Shown in pieces: positions 37,193 to 46,756 of a stretch of DNA of 64,000 nucleotides. Location of the stretch: contig NZ_CP113519.1 in NCBI RefSeq assembly GCF_026723825.1, positions 1,798,001-1,862,000 of the forward strand, in the 5' to 3' direction. The notes below the pieces were generated by a model that did no database searches, was not told the DNA's origin, and saw only the letters and a list, made by a program, of their open reading frames with translations. Both the position numbers and the translations under genes were made by a program. Source of the stretch: Pseudomonas sp. GOM7 (GTDB lineage: Bacteria > Pseudomonadota > Gammaproteobacteria > Pseudomonadales > Pseudomonadaceae). Numbering within the stretch: position 1 is the stretch's first letter; each line of letters begins with the position of its first letter.

Positions 37193-38428
37193 TCAGGCGC
37201 GCTCCACGCTGGCCGGCGTGCGGCGCATCAGCACCTTGCCGTGGCGCACCGACACCAGCGCGTGGCCCTGGCTGCGCACCATCTCGTAATCGTCCGGCGC
37301 CGAGAGGATCAGCAGGTTGGCCGGGCGATTCACTTCCAACCCATAACGATCACCCAACGCCAGCGCGCGCGCCGAGTTGTCGGTGATTAGATCCAGGCTG
37401 CGCTTGAGGTCTTCGTAGCCGAGCATGTGGCAGATGTGCAGGCCGGCTTCGAGGATACGCAGGATGTTGCCGTTGCCCAGCGGGTACCAGGGGTCGACGA
37501 TGGAGTCCTGGCCGAAGCAGACGTTCATCCCAGCGCGGTCGATCTCCGCCACGCGGGTCAGGCCCCGGCGTTTCGGGTAGCTGTCGAAGCGCCCCTGCAG
37601 GTGGATGCTCTCGGTGGGGCAGGAGATGAAGCTGATGCCGCTCATCTTCAGTAGGCGGAACAGTTTGGAGCAGTAGGCGTTGTCGTAGGAACCCATGGCC
37701 GTGGTGTGGCTGGCGGTGACCCGCGCGCCCATGCCACGCACGCGGGCTTCTTCGGCCAGCACTTCGAGAAAGCGCGATTGCGGGTCGTCGGTCTCGTCGC
37801 AATGCACGTCCACCAGGCAGCCGGTGTGTTCGGCCAGATCCATGAGGAACTTGATCGACGCCACGCCCTGGTCGCGGGTGTTCTCGAAGTGCGGGATGCC
37901 GCCGACCACATCAGCGCCCAGTTTGATGGCCTGCTCCATCAGCGCGCGACCATTGGCATAGGACTCGATGCCCTCCTGCGGAAAGGCGACGATCTGCAGG
38001 TCGATCAGATGGCGGGTTTCCTCGCGCACTTCGAGCATGGCCTTGAGCGCGGCCAGTGTCGGGTCGGTGACGTCGACATGGGTGCGCACGTGCTGAATAC
38101 CATGGTCGACCAGCATGTCGATGGTCTTCTTGGCGCGGGTCTTGGTATCTTCATGGGTGACCAGTGCCTTGCGCTCGGCCCAGCGCTCGATGCCCTCGAA
38201 CAGCGTGCCGCTCATGTTCCAGGATGGCTCGCCGGCGGTGAGGGTGGCGTCGAGGTGGATGTGCGGCTCGACGAAGGGCGGCACCACCAGGTTGCCGGCG
38301 GCGTCCAGGTCGCCCTCGGCCATGGGATGCAGGGCGTGTTGGGCTTCGATGGCGGCGATGCGCTCGCCATTCAGGGTGATGCGGTGCAGGCCATCGCGGC
38401 CGCGCAGGCGGGCATTGTGGATGATCAT
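37193..38428 (-). CDS. codA: Cytosine deaminase
   Basis: Amidohydrolase that converts cytosine to uracil for pyrimidine salvage. The 411-residue protein shows the metal-binding motifs [16 protein letters not shown] and [11 protein letters not shown], plus [11 protein letters not shown], typical of CodA. It follows pucR by 11 bases in a minus-strand operon codB-pucR-codA: importer, regulator, enzyme. Confidence 0.94.
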   Translation of the reverse strand: MIIHNARLRGRDGLHRITLNGERIAAIEAQHALHPMAEGDLDAAGNLVVPPFVEPHIHLDATLTAGEPSWNMSGTLFEGIERWAERKALVTHEDTKTRAKKTIDMLVDHGIQHVRTHVDVTDPTLAALKAMLEVREETRHLIDLQIVAFPQEGIESYANGRALMEQAIKLGADVVGGIPHFENTRDQGVASIKFLMDLAEHTGCLVDVHCDETDDPQSRFLEVLAEEARVRGMGARVTASHTTAMGSYDNAYCSKLFRLLKMSGISFISCPTESIHLQGRFDSYPKRRGLTRVAEIDRAGMNVCFGQDSIVDPWYPLGNGNILRILEAGLHICHMLGYEDLKRSLDLITDNSARALALGDRYGLEVNRPANLLILSAPDDYEMVRSQGHALVSVRHGKVLMRRTPASVERA

Positions 38429-38439
38429 GGAAGTTCCTC

Positions 38440-39663
38440 TCAGGCAGGCGCCGACAGGCGCCGGATCAACAGCGCGACGCTGATGTTCAGGCGGTCGTGC
38501 GGATCGTCGAACGAGCAGCCGCTCAGCGCTTCGATGCGCTGTAGACGGTAGCTCAGGGTATTGCGGTGAACCTCCAGGCGCTGCGCGGCCAGGGCCAGGT
38601 TGCCGTTCTCGGCGAACCAGGCTTCCAGGGTCGGCATCAGCACCGGTTGGTGGCGCGAGTCGTCGCCGATCAGCGGGCCGAGCACGCGCTCGACGAAGCG
38701 ATCGAGCAAGCTGCGATCACGAATCGCGCCGAGCAGTTCCAGCACGCCCAATTCATTAAAACTGCACAGGCCCAGGCGCTCCGGGAAGCGCTGTGCCACG
38801 CCCAGGGCCTGGCGTGCCTCGCCCAGGCCCTGAGCGAAACGCGGCGTCTCGCAAGCGGCGCTGCCCAGGCCGAGGAACAGCCTTAGCGGGCCAAGCTGCG
38901 GGCGCAGTTCGTCGAGCAGCCGGGTCATGGCCTGGCGGTTTCGCCCTTCGGCCTGGGCATCGGAGCAGGGCAGCAGGGCGATCCAGTGCCGGCCCTGGCT
39001 GACCAGCGGCAGGGCGTCGCCCAGTTCGCCGAGGCATTGCTCCAGGCGTCGTTGCAGCAGTTGCTGGCGGCTTTGTAGCTGGCGCTCGGCGTCCTCGTCA
39101 GGCAGGTCGCCGAACAGTTGCTCGCTGCCATCGAGGCGCAGCAGCGCCACCTGACGTGGCACATGCAGTGCCAGACCGAGGCTGTCGCCGCGTTGCAGCA
39201 GCAGGTCGAGCGATTGGTAATCGCCGTCGAGCACCTGTTCCAGTACGTGCTGGCGCGAACGGCCGAGCTGCTGCGCCTGCACCAGCGCGGTGCCGATGGC
39301 CTGGGTGACCACCACCATCTTCAGCGCGTAGGGCTGCTCGATCAGCGGCAGGTTCAGGCGTTCGGCTTCTGCGATGACGCTGGGCGGGATGGCCTGGATG
39401 AATTCGGCGCCGGTGAGGATGACCAGGCCGGCGACCACCCGCTCATGGCCTTCGCGCACCAGGCGCAGCAGGTTGGTTTCGTCACGCGGGTGGTTGATGC
39501 CGGTGACGAAGATCAGCTCGCCGCCCATCACCCAGTCGGCGATGCCCTCGTTCTCGGCCACGTAGGGCCAGCGCACGGCATTATCGCGCCCGGCCTGGCC
39601 GGCACGCAGGCGCATGCTGGCCAGATCGGGCAGGGCGAGTACGTCGGCGACGGTCAGGCTCAC
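38440..39663 (-). CDS. PucR-family transcriptional regulator
   Basis: A 407-residue regulator with an N-terminal PucR purine-catabolism domain (about residues 5-125), a central GGDEF-like region and a C-terminal PucR helix-turn-helix (about 345-405, [20 protein letters not shown]). The start is a GTG at 39661-39663, overlapping the codB stop by 4 bases (GTGA) and giving [17 protein letters not shown], the normal PucR start; a long open extension upstream is only the complement-frame shadow of codB. Lying between the cytosine permease and deaminase genes, it probably controls them. Confidence 0.88.
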   Translation of the reverse strand: MSLTVADVLALPDLASMRLRAGQAGRDNAVRWPYVAENEGIADWVMGGELIFVTGINHPRDETNLLRLVREGHERVVAGLVILTGAEFIQAIPPSVIAEAERLNLPLIEQPYALKMVVVTQAIGTALVQAQQLGRSRQHVLEQVLDGDYQSLDLLLQRGDSLGLALHVPRQVALLRLDGSEQLFGDLPDEDAERQLQSRQQLLQRRLEQCLGELGDALPLVSQGRHWIALLPCSDAQAEGRNRQAMTRLLDELRPQLGPLRLFLGLGSAACETPRFAQGLGEARQALGVAQRFPERLGLCSFNELGVLELLGAIRDRSLLDRFVERVLGPLIGDDSRHQPVLMPTLEAWFAENGNLALAAQRLEVHRNTLSYRLQRIEALSGCSFDDPHDRLNISVALLIRRLSAPA

Positions 39664-40931
39664 GCGCCCGCTACCTGCTGACGGCCGACCAGGGCCTTGT
39701 TCGCCTCGAACAGCACCACGTAGGCCACGGCAGCCACGGCAATACCCACCAGCGGCGCGACCCAGGGCGAGAAGTAGGCGCTCAGCGCCCCGATCAGGTA
39801 GGCGCCCAGGCCGACCCAGTTGAACGCCGGCAGGCGCACCTCGGCCAGTTTCGGATAACGCGCGCGGTGGCCGTAGAAAAAATCGGCCATGATCACGCCA
39901 CCAATCGGCGGGATGATCGAGCCGAGCAGGATCAGGAAGGGAATCAGCATCTCGTACATGCCGCCGATGGCCAGCAGCGTGCCGATACCGGCGCCGACCA
40001 GGGTAACGGTCTTGCGCTTGCCGGTGCGCAGCAGGTTGCAGCCGGCGGCGGCGAAGTTGTAGATGGTGTTGTCCTGGGTCGTCCACAGGTTGAGGAACAG
40101 CATGATCACTGCGGCCATGGACAGCCCCTGCAGCACCAGCACCTCGACCACGTCCGGCTGCTGGTAGACGATGGCGCCGTAAGCCCCGGTGACGATCATC
40201 AGGCCGTTGCCGATGAAGAAGCCGAACAGGCTGGCCAGCACCGCGACGCGGCCGCTCCTGGCGAAGCGCGTCCAGTTGGTGGCCTGGGTGGCGCCGCTGA
40301 CGAAGGTGCCGAACACCAGGGTGATGGCCACGCTCAGGCTCATGCTCTCCTTGGGCTCCACCGCCAGCAGGCCGGCGAGGCCGCCGATATCACGGGTGGC
40401 GATCCACAGCGAGACCACCAGCAGCACCAGCATGGCCGGCACGGCGACGCGCGAAAGCAGATCCAGGCCCTTGTAGCCGACGAAGGCGGTGAGGCAGAAG
40501 CCGAAGCCGAACAGCACCATCAGCGGGATGGTCAGGCCTTCGGGCAGGCCGAGTATCTTCACCAGCACGATGGCGATGGTCGCCGTGCCCCAGGCGTACC
40601 AGCCGATCTGGGTGAAGCCGAGGAGCATGTCGGACAGTTTGCTGCCCACCTCGCCGAAGCAGAAACGGCCCATCAGCACCGAGTTCAGCCCGCTGCGGCA
40701 GGCGATAAGGCCCAGTACGGCGGCATACAGGCCGAGCAGCAGGTTACCGATCACCGCGGCCCAGAGCAGGGTGGTGAAGTCGAAGGCCATGCCGATCTTG
40801 CCGCCAGCGAACATGGTGGCAGTGAAGAAGGTGAAACCGAACAGCAGGATGGCGGTGGAAAACAGCCCTTGGCGAGCGCCGTTGGGCACCTCGCTCAGGG
40901 GGTAATCGCTATCGGGGGTGGCGTTGCTCAT
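39660..40931 (-). CDS. codB: Cytosine permease
   Basis: A 423-residue member of the nucleobase:cation symporter-1 family with 12 predicted membrane segments. Typical segments are FTFFTATMFAGGKIGMAF near the N-terminus and LLGFTQIGWYAWGTATIA in the middle. It imports cytosine for CodA. It is the first gene of the codB-pucR-codA operon and is translationally coupled to pucR. Confidence 0.92.
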   Translation of the reverse strand: MSNATPDSDYPLSEVPNGARQGLFSTAILLFGFTFFTATMFAGGKIGMAFDFTTLLWAAVIGNLLLGLYAAVLGLIACRSGLNSVLMGRFCFGEVGSKLSDMLLGFTQIGWYAWGTATIAIVLVKILGLPEGLTIPLMVLFGFGFCLTAFVGYKGLDLLSRVAVPAMLVLLVVSLWIATRDIGGLAGLLAVEPKESMSLSVAITLVFGTFVSGATQATNWTRFARSGRVAVLASLFGFFIGNGLMIVTGAYGAIVYQQPDVVEVLVLQGLSMAAVIMLFLNLWTTQDNTIYNFAAAGCNLLRTGKRKTVTLVGAGIGTLLAIGGMYEMLIPFLILLGSIIPPIGGVIMADFFYGHRARYPKLAEVRLPAFNWVGLGAYLIGALSAYFSPWVAPLVGIAVAAVAYVVLFEANKALVGRQQVAGA

Positions 40932-41045
40932 GGGCCTGGCTCCGGTGTGGGTGTTGAGGCCTTGGCGATAGCAGGGGGCGTGCCAGGTTTCACGGGCTTT
41001 TCACCCTGGGCGAGGTGATCAAGAGGTTTTGTGCAAAGCGCACAA

Positions 41046-41068
41046 TAAAAAGCGCTCAGAGAGCGCTT
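41046..41068 (-). terminator. Rho-independent terminator of the lipase-phaJ operon
   Basis: On the minus strand AAGCGCTC, TCT, GAGCGCTT is followed by TTTATTG. The 8-bp stem (41050-41057 with 41061-41068) lies 74 bases past the phaJ stop. Confidence 0.8.
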
Positions 41069-41141
41069 GGGTCGTTCAGGTTTGTGAGTGTAGAACAAAA
41101 ATGGTGCGAGGCGAGGGCGCCGCGCACCAGTCTGTGGCTGA

Positions 41142-41612
41142 TCAGTTGACCGTCACCTGCGGCATCGGCGGCATGGTCACGGTTTGCTCGGCGCTGGGTG
41201 CGAGCACTTCGGCTTCGCCGTCCACCACTTGCTTGCCGTCCTGGTTGAACACGCGGGTGGCGATGCGCACGCGGTTCTTCGGCAGTTTTTCCAGCACTTC
41301 CAGCTTCACGGTGAGGGTGTCGCCGAGCTTCACCGGGCGGGTGAACTTGAGTTGCTGGCCGAGGTAGATGGTGCCCGGGCCGGGCAGGTTGCAGGCGATG
41401 GCGGCGCTGATCAGGGCGCCGGTGAACATGCCGTGGGCGATGCGCTCCTTGAACATGGTCTCGGCGGCGAAGGCGGCGTCCAGGTGCACCGGGTTGTTGT
41501 CACCGGACACGGCGGCGAAGAGTTGCACGTCGCGTTCCTCCACCTGCTTCTCGAAACTGGCCTGCTGGCCGACTTCGAGGGCCTCGTAGGGGATGTTGGT
41601 TACCTGGGTCAT
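41142..41612 (-). CDS. phaJ4: MaoC-like (R)-specific enoyl-CoA hydratase
   Basis: A 156-residue hotdog-fold hydratase. The catalytic segment FAAVSGDNNPVHLDAAFA with the Asp and His of the MaoC signature lies at about residues 32-50, and HGMFTGALIS follows. PhaJ hydratases link beta-oxidation to polyhydroxyalkanoate precursors. It overlaps the upstream lipase gene by 4 bases and is divergent from fadD2-fadD1, the same layout as PA3302-PA3299 in P. aeruginosa, where this gene is phaJ4. Confidence 0.88.
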   Translation of the reverse strand: MTQVTNIPYEALEVGQQASFEKQVEERDVQLFAAVSGDNNPVHLDAAFAAETMFKERIAHGMFTGALISAAIACNLPGPGTIYLGQQLKFTRPVKLGDTLTVKLEVLEKLPKNRVRIATRVFNQDGKQVVDGEAEVLAPSAEQTVTMPPMPQVTVN

Positions 41613-42568
41613 GCTTTGCTCCTTTCATCGCTAATAGGGTGTCGGTCGTGGCCCAGTACCTGCTCGAGCCAAGCGACCAAGTGTTCGCTGACCTCGTCAC
41701 GGTTGAGCTCGTTGAACAGCTCGTGACGGGCCTCGGGGTAGATCTTCAACTGCACGTCACGCACGCCAGCAGCGTTCAGGGCCTCGGCCAGGTGCTGCAG
41801 GCGCTGGCCGTCGCTGACCGGGTCGCGGCTGCCGCCGATCACCAGCAGTGGCAGGTCGGCGTCGATCTGCGCCAGGTTGTCCACCGGGGTGATCTGTTGC
41901 AGGCCCTCGAGCAGGTCGCACCACAGTTGCGTGGTGCAGACGAAGCCGCATAGCGGGTCGGTCACGTATTTGTCCACTTCTTGCGCATCGCGGCTGAGCC
42001 AGTCGAAGGCCGTGCGGTTGGGCTTGAAGGCCTTGTTGAACGAGCCGAAGGAGAGAAAGTCGATGACCTTGCTGCGCCCCTTCGGCCCCAGGCGCCAGCG
42101 CTCGAAGCGGGCGATCAGCCGCGCGGCCTTGTACAGCGCCACCGGCTGGTAGTTGGAGCCGGAGAGGACAGCGCCCTGCAGGCTGCAGCTATGGCCCAAC
42201 AGGTAGGCCATGCCGATGTAGCTGCCCATGCTGTGGCCGAGCAGGAAGATCGGCACCTGTGGATGCTGCTGGCGAATATGATGGTTAAGGGTGGCCAGGT
42301 CTTCGACCACCTTGTGCCAGCCATCCTCGTCGGCATAGTGGCCCAGGGTGCCCTGTTCGGCGCTGCGGCCATGGCCGCGCTGGTCATGGGCATAGAGGTC
42401 GAAGCCGGCGCTCACCAGGCGCTCGGCCAGGCGCGCATAGCGCAGGCTGTGCTCGGCCATGCCGTGAGCGAGCATGACGATGGCGCGCGGTGGCGTGTCG
42501 CCATGCCAGTGGTTGACGTGCAGGTGCACGCCGTCGCGGGTGGCCATGGGGAAGGCAGTGTGGCGCAT
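41609..42568 (-). CDS. Alpha/beta hydrolase, monoacylglycerol lipase / lysophospholipase type
   Basis: A 319-residue serine hydrolase. The nucleophile elbow GHSMGS is near residue 120, the acid lies in GGSRDPVSDG and the histidine in EARHELFNE. The lid-like region differs from true lipases and matches the monoglyceride lipase group. ATG at 42566-42568 follows AAGGA; the longer start is rejected. It is co-transcribed with phaJ (4-base overlap) and divergent from two acyl-CoA synthetase genes, so fatty acid release and activation are neighbours. Confidence 0.87.
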   Translation of the reverse strand: MRHTAFPMATRDGVHLHVNHWHGDTPPRAIVMLAHGMAEHSLRYARLAERLVSAGFDLYAHDQRGHGRSAEQGTLGHYADEDGWHKVVEDLATLNHHIRQQHPQVPIFLLGHSMGSYIGMAYLLGHSCSLQGAVLSGSNYQPVALYKAARLIARFERWRLGPKGRSKVIDFLSFGSFNKAFKPNRTAFDWLSRDAQEVDKYVTDPLCGFVCTTQLWCDLLEGLQQITPVDNLAQIDADLPLLVIGGSRDPVSDGQRLQHLAEALNAAGVRDVQLKIYPEARHELFNELNRDEVSEHLVAWLEQVLGHDRHPISDERSKA

Positions 42569-42784
42569 GGCGAATCCTTGTGCCGGGGACTGGCGGCATT
42601 GTGCACGCTGCAGCCGATCCGGCATAGCGGCAAGGTATCGCCCATCCGGTAAAGATCGGTAACGAATCGCTGCATTTATATCGAGATTCAGGCCATCAAT
42701 GACGCTTTCGAGCTATAGGCGCAGGGGCTCTGAACTGCTACTTTCCGGGCAGTCAGATCATTTCAGGGGAAGAGGACAACAACA

Positions 42785-44473
42785 ATGCAGCCTGATTTCT
42801 GGAACGACAAACGCGCCGCTGGGGTACCCAACGACATCGACCTGTCCAGCTACAAGTCGGTGATCGAGGTGTTCGAGCGTTCCTGCAAGCGCTTCGCCGA
42901 CCGTCCGGCGTTCAGCAATCTGGGCGTCACACTGAACTATGCCGAGCTGGATCGCCTGTCGGCGGCCTTCGCCGGCTATCTGCAGAAGCACACCGACCTC
43001 AAGCCGGGCGACCGCATCGCCGTGCAGATGCCCAACGTGCTGCAGTATCCCATCGCCGTGTTCGGCGCCATGCGTGCCGGGCTGATCGTGGTCAACACCA
43101 ATCCGCTGTACACCGCCCGCGAGATGCGTCACCAGTTCAAGGACGCCGGCGTGCGTGCGCTGGTGTACCTGAACATGTTCGGCAAGCTGGTGCAGGAGGT
43201 GCTGCCGGATACCGAGATCGAGTACCTGATCGAAGCCCGGATGGGTGACCTGCTGCCGAGCCTCAAGGGCTGGTTGGTCAACACCGTGGTGAAGAAGGTC
43301 AAGAAGATGGTGCCGGATTACCACCTGCCGCAGGCTGTTCCCTTCAAGCAGGTGCTCAAGCAGGGTCATGGCCAGGCGCTGACGCCGGTCAAGACTGGCC
43401 ATGACGACATCGCCGTGCTGCAGTACACCGGCGGCACCACCGGGGTAGCCAAGGGCGCCATGCTCACCCACGGCAACCTGGTGGCCAACATGCTGCAGGT
43501 CGATGCCTGCCTGTCGCAGCTCGGCGAGGACGGCACGCCGCTGATGAAGCCGGGCCAGGAAATCATGATCGCGCCGCTGCCGCTGTACCACATCTATGCC
43601 TTCACCGTGAACTGCATGTGCATGATGGTCAACGGCAACCACAACGTGCTGATCACCAACCCGCGCGACATTCCCGGTTTCGTCAAGGAACTGGGCAAAT
43701 GGAAGTTCTCCGCGTTGCTGGGGCTCAACACCCTGTTCGTCGCGCTGATGGACAACCCCGAGTTCAAGAACCTCGATTTCTCTGCCCTCAAGGTCACCAA
43801 CTCCGGCGGCACCGCGCTGGTCAAGGCCACCGCCGAGCGCTGGAAGCAGATGACCGGCTGCACAGTGGTGGAAGGCTATGGCCTTACCGAGACTTCCCCC
43901 GTGGCCAGCACCAATCCCTATGGTGAGAAGGCGCGCCTGGGCACCGTCGGCATTCCGATTCCCGGCACCGCGTTCAAGGTGATCGACGACGACGGCAACG
44001 AGCTGCCGCTGGGCGAGCGCGGCGAGCTGTGCATCAAGGGGCCGCAGGTGATGAAGGGCTACTGGCAGCGCGAGGAGGCCACGGCCGAGGTGCTCGACGC
44101 CGAAGGCTGGTTCAAGACCGGCGATATCGCGGTGATCGACCCGGACGGCTACGTGCGCATCGTCGACCGCAAGAAGGACATGATCATCGTCTCCGGCTTC
44201 AACGTGTATCCCAACGAGATCGAGGATGTGGTCATGGCCCACCCGAAGGTGGCCAGTTGCGCGGCCATCGGCGTGCCGGACGAGAAATCCGGCGAGGTGG
44301 TCAAGCTGTTCGTGGTGCCGCGCGAAGGGGGCGTCACCGTGGACGAGCTCAAGGCCTACTGCAAGGAGAACTTCACCGGCTACAAGGTACCCAAGCACAT
44401 CGTGCTGCGCGATTCCCTGCCGATGACGCCGGTCGGCAAGATCCTGCGTCGCGAGCTGCGCGACATCGCCTGA
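42785..44473 (+). CDS. fadD2: Long-chain fatty acyl-CoA ligase FadD2
   Basis: AMP-forming acyl-CoA synthetase of 562 residues. Motifs are YTGGTTGVAKGAMLTH (P-loop), GYGLTETSP (A4/A5), DGYVRIVDRKKDMIIVSGFN (A8, with the hinge) and a C-terminal lysine in TPVGKILRREL. It activates fatty acids for beta-oxidation. It is strongly similar to the next gene, a tandem duplicate; in P. aeruginosa the first gene of this pair is fadD2. A hairpin terminator follows it and a second promoter region precedes fadD1. Confidence 0.93.
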   Translation: MQPDFWNDKRAAGVPNDIDLSSYKSVIEVFERSCKRFADRPAFSNLGVTLNYAELDRLSAAFAGYLQKHTDLKPGDRIAVQMPNVLQYPIAVFGAMRAGLIVVNTNPLYTAREMRHQFKDAGVRALVYLNMFGKLVQEVLPDTEIEYLIEARMGDLLPSLKGWLVNTVVKKVKKMVPDYHLPQAVPFKQVLKQGHGQALTPVKTGHDDIAVLQYTGGTTGVAKGAMLTHGNLVANMLQVDACLSQLGEDGTPLMKPGQEIMIAPLPLYHIYAFTVNCMCMMVNGNHNVLITNPRDIPGFVKELGKWKFSALLGLNTLFVALMDNPEFKNLDFSALKVTNSGGTALVKATAERWKQMTGCTVVEGYGLTETSPVASTNPYGEKARLGTVGIPIPGTAFKVIDDDGNELPLGERGELCIKGPQVMKGYWQREEATAEVLDAEGWFKTGDIAVIDPDGYVRIVDRKKDMIIVSGFNVYPNEIEDVVMAHPKVASCAAIGVPDEKSGEVVKLFVVPREGGVTVDELKAYCKENFTGYKVPKHIVLRDSLPMTPVGKILRRELRDIA

Positions 44474-44481
44474 TCGCCCAG

Positions 44482-44506
44482 GCCCCTCCGTGCAATTCGG
44501 AGGGGC
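44482..44506 (+). terminator. Terminator after fadD2
   Basis: GCCCCTCCG (44482-44490) and CGGAGGGGC (44498-44506) form a perfect 9-bp stem with a 7-base loop, followed by TTGCCTCACTT. The rest of the 390-base gap to fadD1 shows no gene and probably contains the fadD1 promoter. Confidence 0.65.
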
Positions 44507-44862
44507 TTGCCTCACTTGCTGGTCATTTGTTGTGTTTTGGTAACGGCCAGTGGGTCGCGCCGACCATCATTCCCGCTTAGATCCCTCCATCGCCTCCACC
44601 GTCCGCCTGCTGTCATGTGCTGTAATGCTCAGCCTAGAGGCCTCTGCCAGGCTTTTCAGTTCATGCATCATGTGTGACTGTTTTCATTGGTTTGGTCATT
44701 TTATTGACCCGCTAGGCCATCCTTGGTGCTGGTGAGCCTCTGGTAAAGCTGCTACTCTCGGCGCGCTTCCGGCCTGAGGGGCAGTGGGCTGGTAGGCCAA
44801 ATACACAACAAATAGCCGCCTGTGCGCGGTGAAGATCAGCTGTTGCTTAGGAGTGGGCTTCC

Positions 44863-46551
44863 ATGACCGAAAATTTCTGGAAGGACAAGTATCCCGTTGG
44901 GGTGGCTGCCGAAATCGATCCCGACCAGTACCCGAACATACTCGCGGTGCTGAAGGAGTCCTGCCAACGCTTCGCCGACAAGCCTGCTTTCAGCAACCTG
45001 GGCAAGACCCTCACCTACGGCGAGATCTACAAACTCTCCGGTGACTTCGCCGCCTATCTGCAGAAGCACACCGATCTCAAGCCTGGCGACCGCATCGCCG
45101 TGCAACTGCCCAACGTGCTGCAGTACCCCATCGTGGTATTCGGTGCCATGCGCGCCGGCCTGGTGGTGGTCAATACCAACCCGCTGTACACCGTGCGGGA
45201 AATGGAGCACCAGTTCAACGACTCCGGTGCCAAGGCGCTGATCTGCCTGGCCAACATGGCCCACCTGGCCGAACAGGTGGTGCCCAAGACTGGCGTGAAG
45301 ACGGTGATCGTCACCGAAGTCGGCGACATGCTGCCGACCTTCAAGCGTCTGTTGGTCAACTTCGTGATCAAGCATGTGAAAAAAATGGTGCCGGCCTACA
45401 ATCTGCCGCAGGCGGTAAGGCTCAATGACGTTCTGGCCAAGGGGCGTGGCCAGAGCTTCAGCGAAGCCAGCCCGAGCAATGGCGATATCGCCGTGCTGCA
45501 ATACACCGGCGGCACCACCGGGGTGGCCAAGGGCGCCATGCTCACCCATCGCAACCTGGTGGCCAACATGCTGCAGGTCAAGGAACTGATGGGCGCCAAC
45601 CTCGATGAAGGCTGCGAGGTGCTGATTGCGCCGTTGCCGCTGTACCACATCTACGCCTTCACCTTCCATTGCATGGCGATGATGCTGATTGGCGGCCACA
45701 ACATCCTGCTCACCAACCCGCGCGACCTGCCGGCGGTGGTCAAGGACCTGGCCAAGTATCGCTTCACCGGCTTCGTTGGCCTCAACACCCTGTTCGTCGC
45801 CCTGTGCAACAACGAGGACTTTCGCAAGTTGGACTTCTCCGCGCTGAAGCTCACCGTCTCCGGCGGCATGGCCCTGCAACTGGCCACCGCCGAGCGTTGG
45901 AAGCAAGTCACCGGCTGCGCCATCTGCGAAGGTTTCGGCATGACCGAGACCAGCCCGGTGGCCTCGGTCAACCCGTTCAGCGCCATCCAGCTCGGCACCA
46001 TCGGTATTCCGGTGCCCTCGACCCAATGCAAGATCATCAGCGACGAGGGCCAGGAGCTACCCATCGGCGAGATCGGCGAGCTGTGCGTGAAGGGCCCACA
46101 GGTGATGAAGGGCTACTGGCAGCGCCAGGAAGCCACCGATGAAATCCTCGACGCCGACGGCTGGCTGAAGACCGGCGATATCGGTCTGATCCAGGAAGAC
46201 GGCTACATGCGCATCGTCGACCGCAAGAAGGACATGATTCTGGTGTCCGGCTTCAACGTCTACCCGAACGAGCTGGAAGACGTGCTGGCGACCCTGCCGG
46301 GCGTGCTGCAGTGCGCCGCCATCGGCGTGCCGGACGAGAAGTCCGGTGAGGCGATCAAGGTGTTCGTGGTGGTCAAGCCGGGCGAGAGCCTGACCAAGGA
46401 ACAGGTGATGGAGCACATGCGCGCCAACCTCACCGGCTACAAGGTGCCCAAGGCCGTGGAGTTTCGCGATGTGCTGCCGACCACCAACGTCGGCAAGATC
46501 CTGCGCCGCGAACTGCGCGACGAAGAGCTGAAGAAGCTGGGCAAGAAGTGA
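44863..46551 (+). CDS. fadD1: Long-chain fatty acyl-CoA ligase FadD1
   Basis: A 562-residue acyl-CoA synthetase, the paralogue of the preceding gene and of identical length. It carries YTGGTTGVAKGAMLTH, GFGMTETSPVASV, MRIVDRKKDMILVSGFN and TNVGKILRREL. In P. aeruginosa FadD1 prefers long chains and FadD2 shorter ones; that is known of the family, not read here. It begins after LGVGF-encoding bases with AGGAG and has its own strong terminator at 46565. Confidence 0.94.
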   Translation: MTENFWKDKYPVGVAAEIDPDQYPNILAVLKESCQRFADKPAFSNLGKTLTYGEIYKLSGDFAAYLQKHTDLKPGDRIAVQLPNVLQYPIVVFGAMRAGLVVVNTNPLYTVREMEHQFNDSGAKALICLANMAHLAEQVVPKTGVKTVIVTEVGDMLPTFKRLLVNFVIKHVKKMVPAYNLPQAVRLNDVLAKGRGQSFSEASPSNGDIAVLQYTGGTTGVAKGAMLTHRNLVANMLQVKELMGANLDEGCEVLIAPLPLYHIYAFTFHCMAMMLIGGHNILLTNPRDLPAVVKDLAKYRFTGFVGLNTLFVALCNNEDFRKLDFSALKLTVSGGMALQLATAERWKQVTGCAICEGFGMTETSPVASVNPFSAIQLGTIGIPVPSTQCKIISDEGQELPIGEIGELCVKGPQVMKGYWQRQEATDEILDADGWLKTGDIGLIQEDGYMRIVDRKKDMILVSGFNVYPNELEDVLATLPGVLQCAAIGVPDEKSGEAIKVFVVVKPGESLTKEQVMEHMRANLTGYKVPKAVEFRDVLPTTNVGKILRRELRDEELKKLGKK

Positions 46552-46564
46552 TTCGGGCCTGCTG

Positions 46565-46596
46565 ATGAAAACGCCACCTCCGGGTGGCGTTTTCAT
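46565..46596 (+). terminator. Rho-independent terminator of fadD1
   Basis: ATGAAAACGCCACC (46565-46578), a TCCG tetraloop and GGTGGCGTTTTCAT (46583-46596) form a 14-bp perfect stem whose A-rich base and TTTT make it functional in either direction. It lies 13 bases after the stop. Confidence 0.85.
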
Positions 46597-46611
46597 TGGT
46601 GCCACCTTTCC

Positions 46612-46676
46612 CGTAGGGTGCGCTGTGCGCACCGCGTTCTTGCTGGGGCGAATCGGTGCGCACGGTGCACCCTACG
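46612..46676. repeat. REPIN of the GGTGCGCAC family
   Basis: CGTAGGGTGCGCTGTGCGCACC (46612-46633) faces GGTGCGCACGGTGCACCCTACG (46655-46676) in the convergent gap between fadD1 and the MFS gene. Confidence 0.87.
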
Positions 46677-46756
46677 GCTCAGCACCATGGGCATGCCGGC
46701 AAGTCGTGTTGCCAGGCATGGCATGGTGGACTACTCGCCACGCTCGTGAGGCCGCC

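Noticed and set aside
39664..40086. N-terminal extension of the PucR-family frame
   Set aside because: The extension lies entirely opposite codB coding in another frame; the GTG at 39663 gives the normal family N-terminus and a GTGA overlap.
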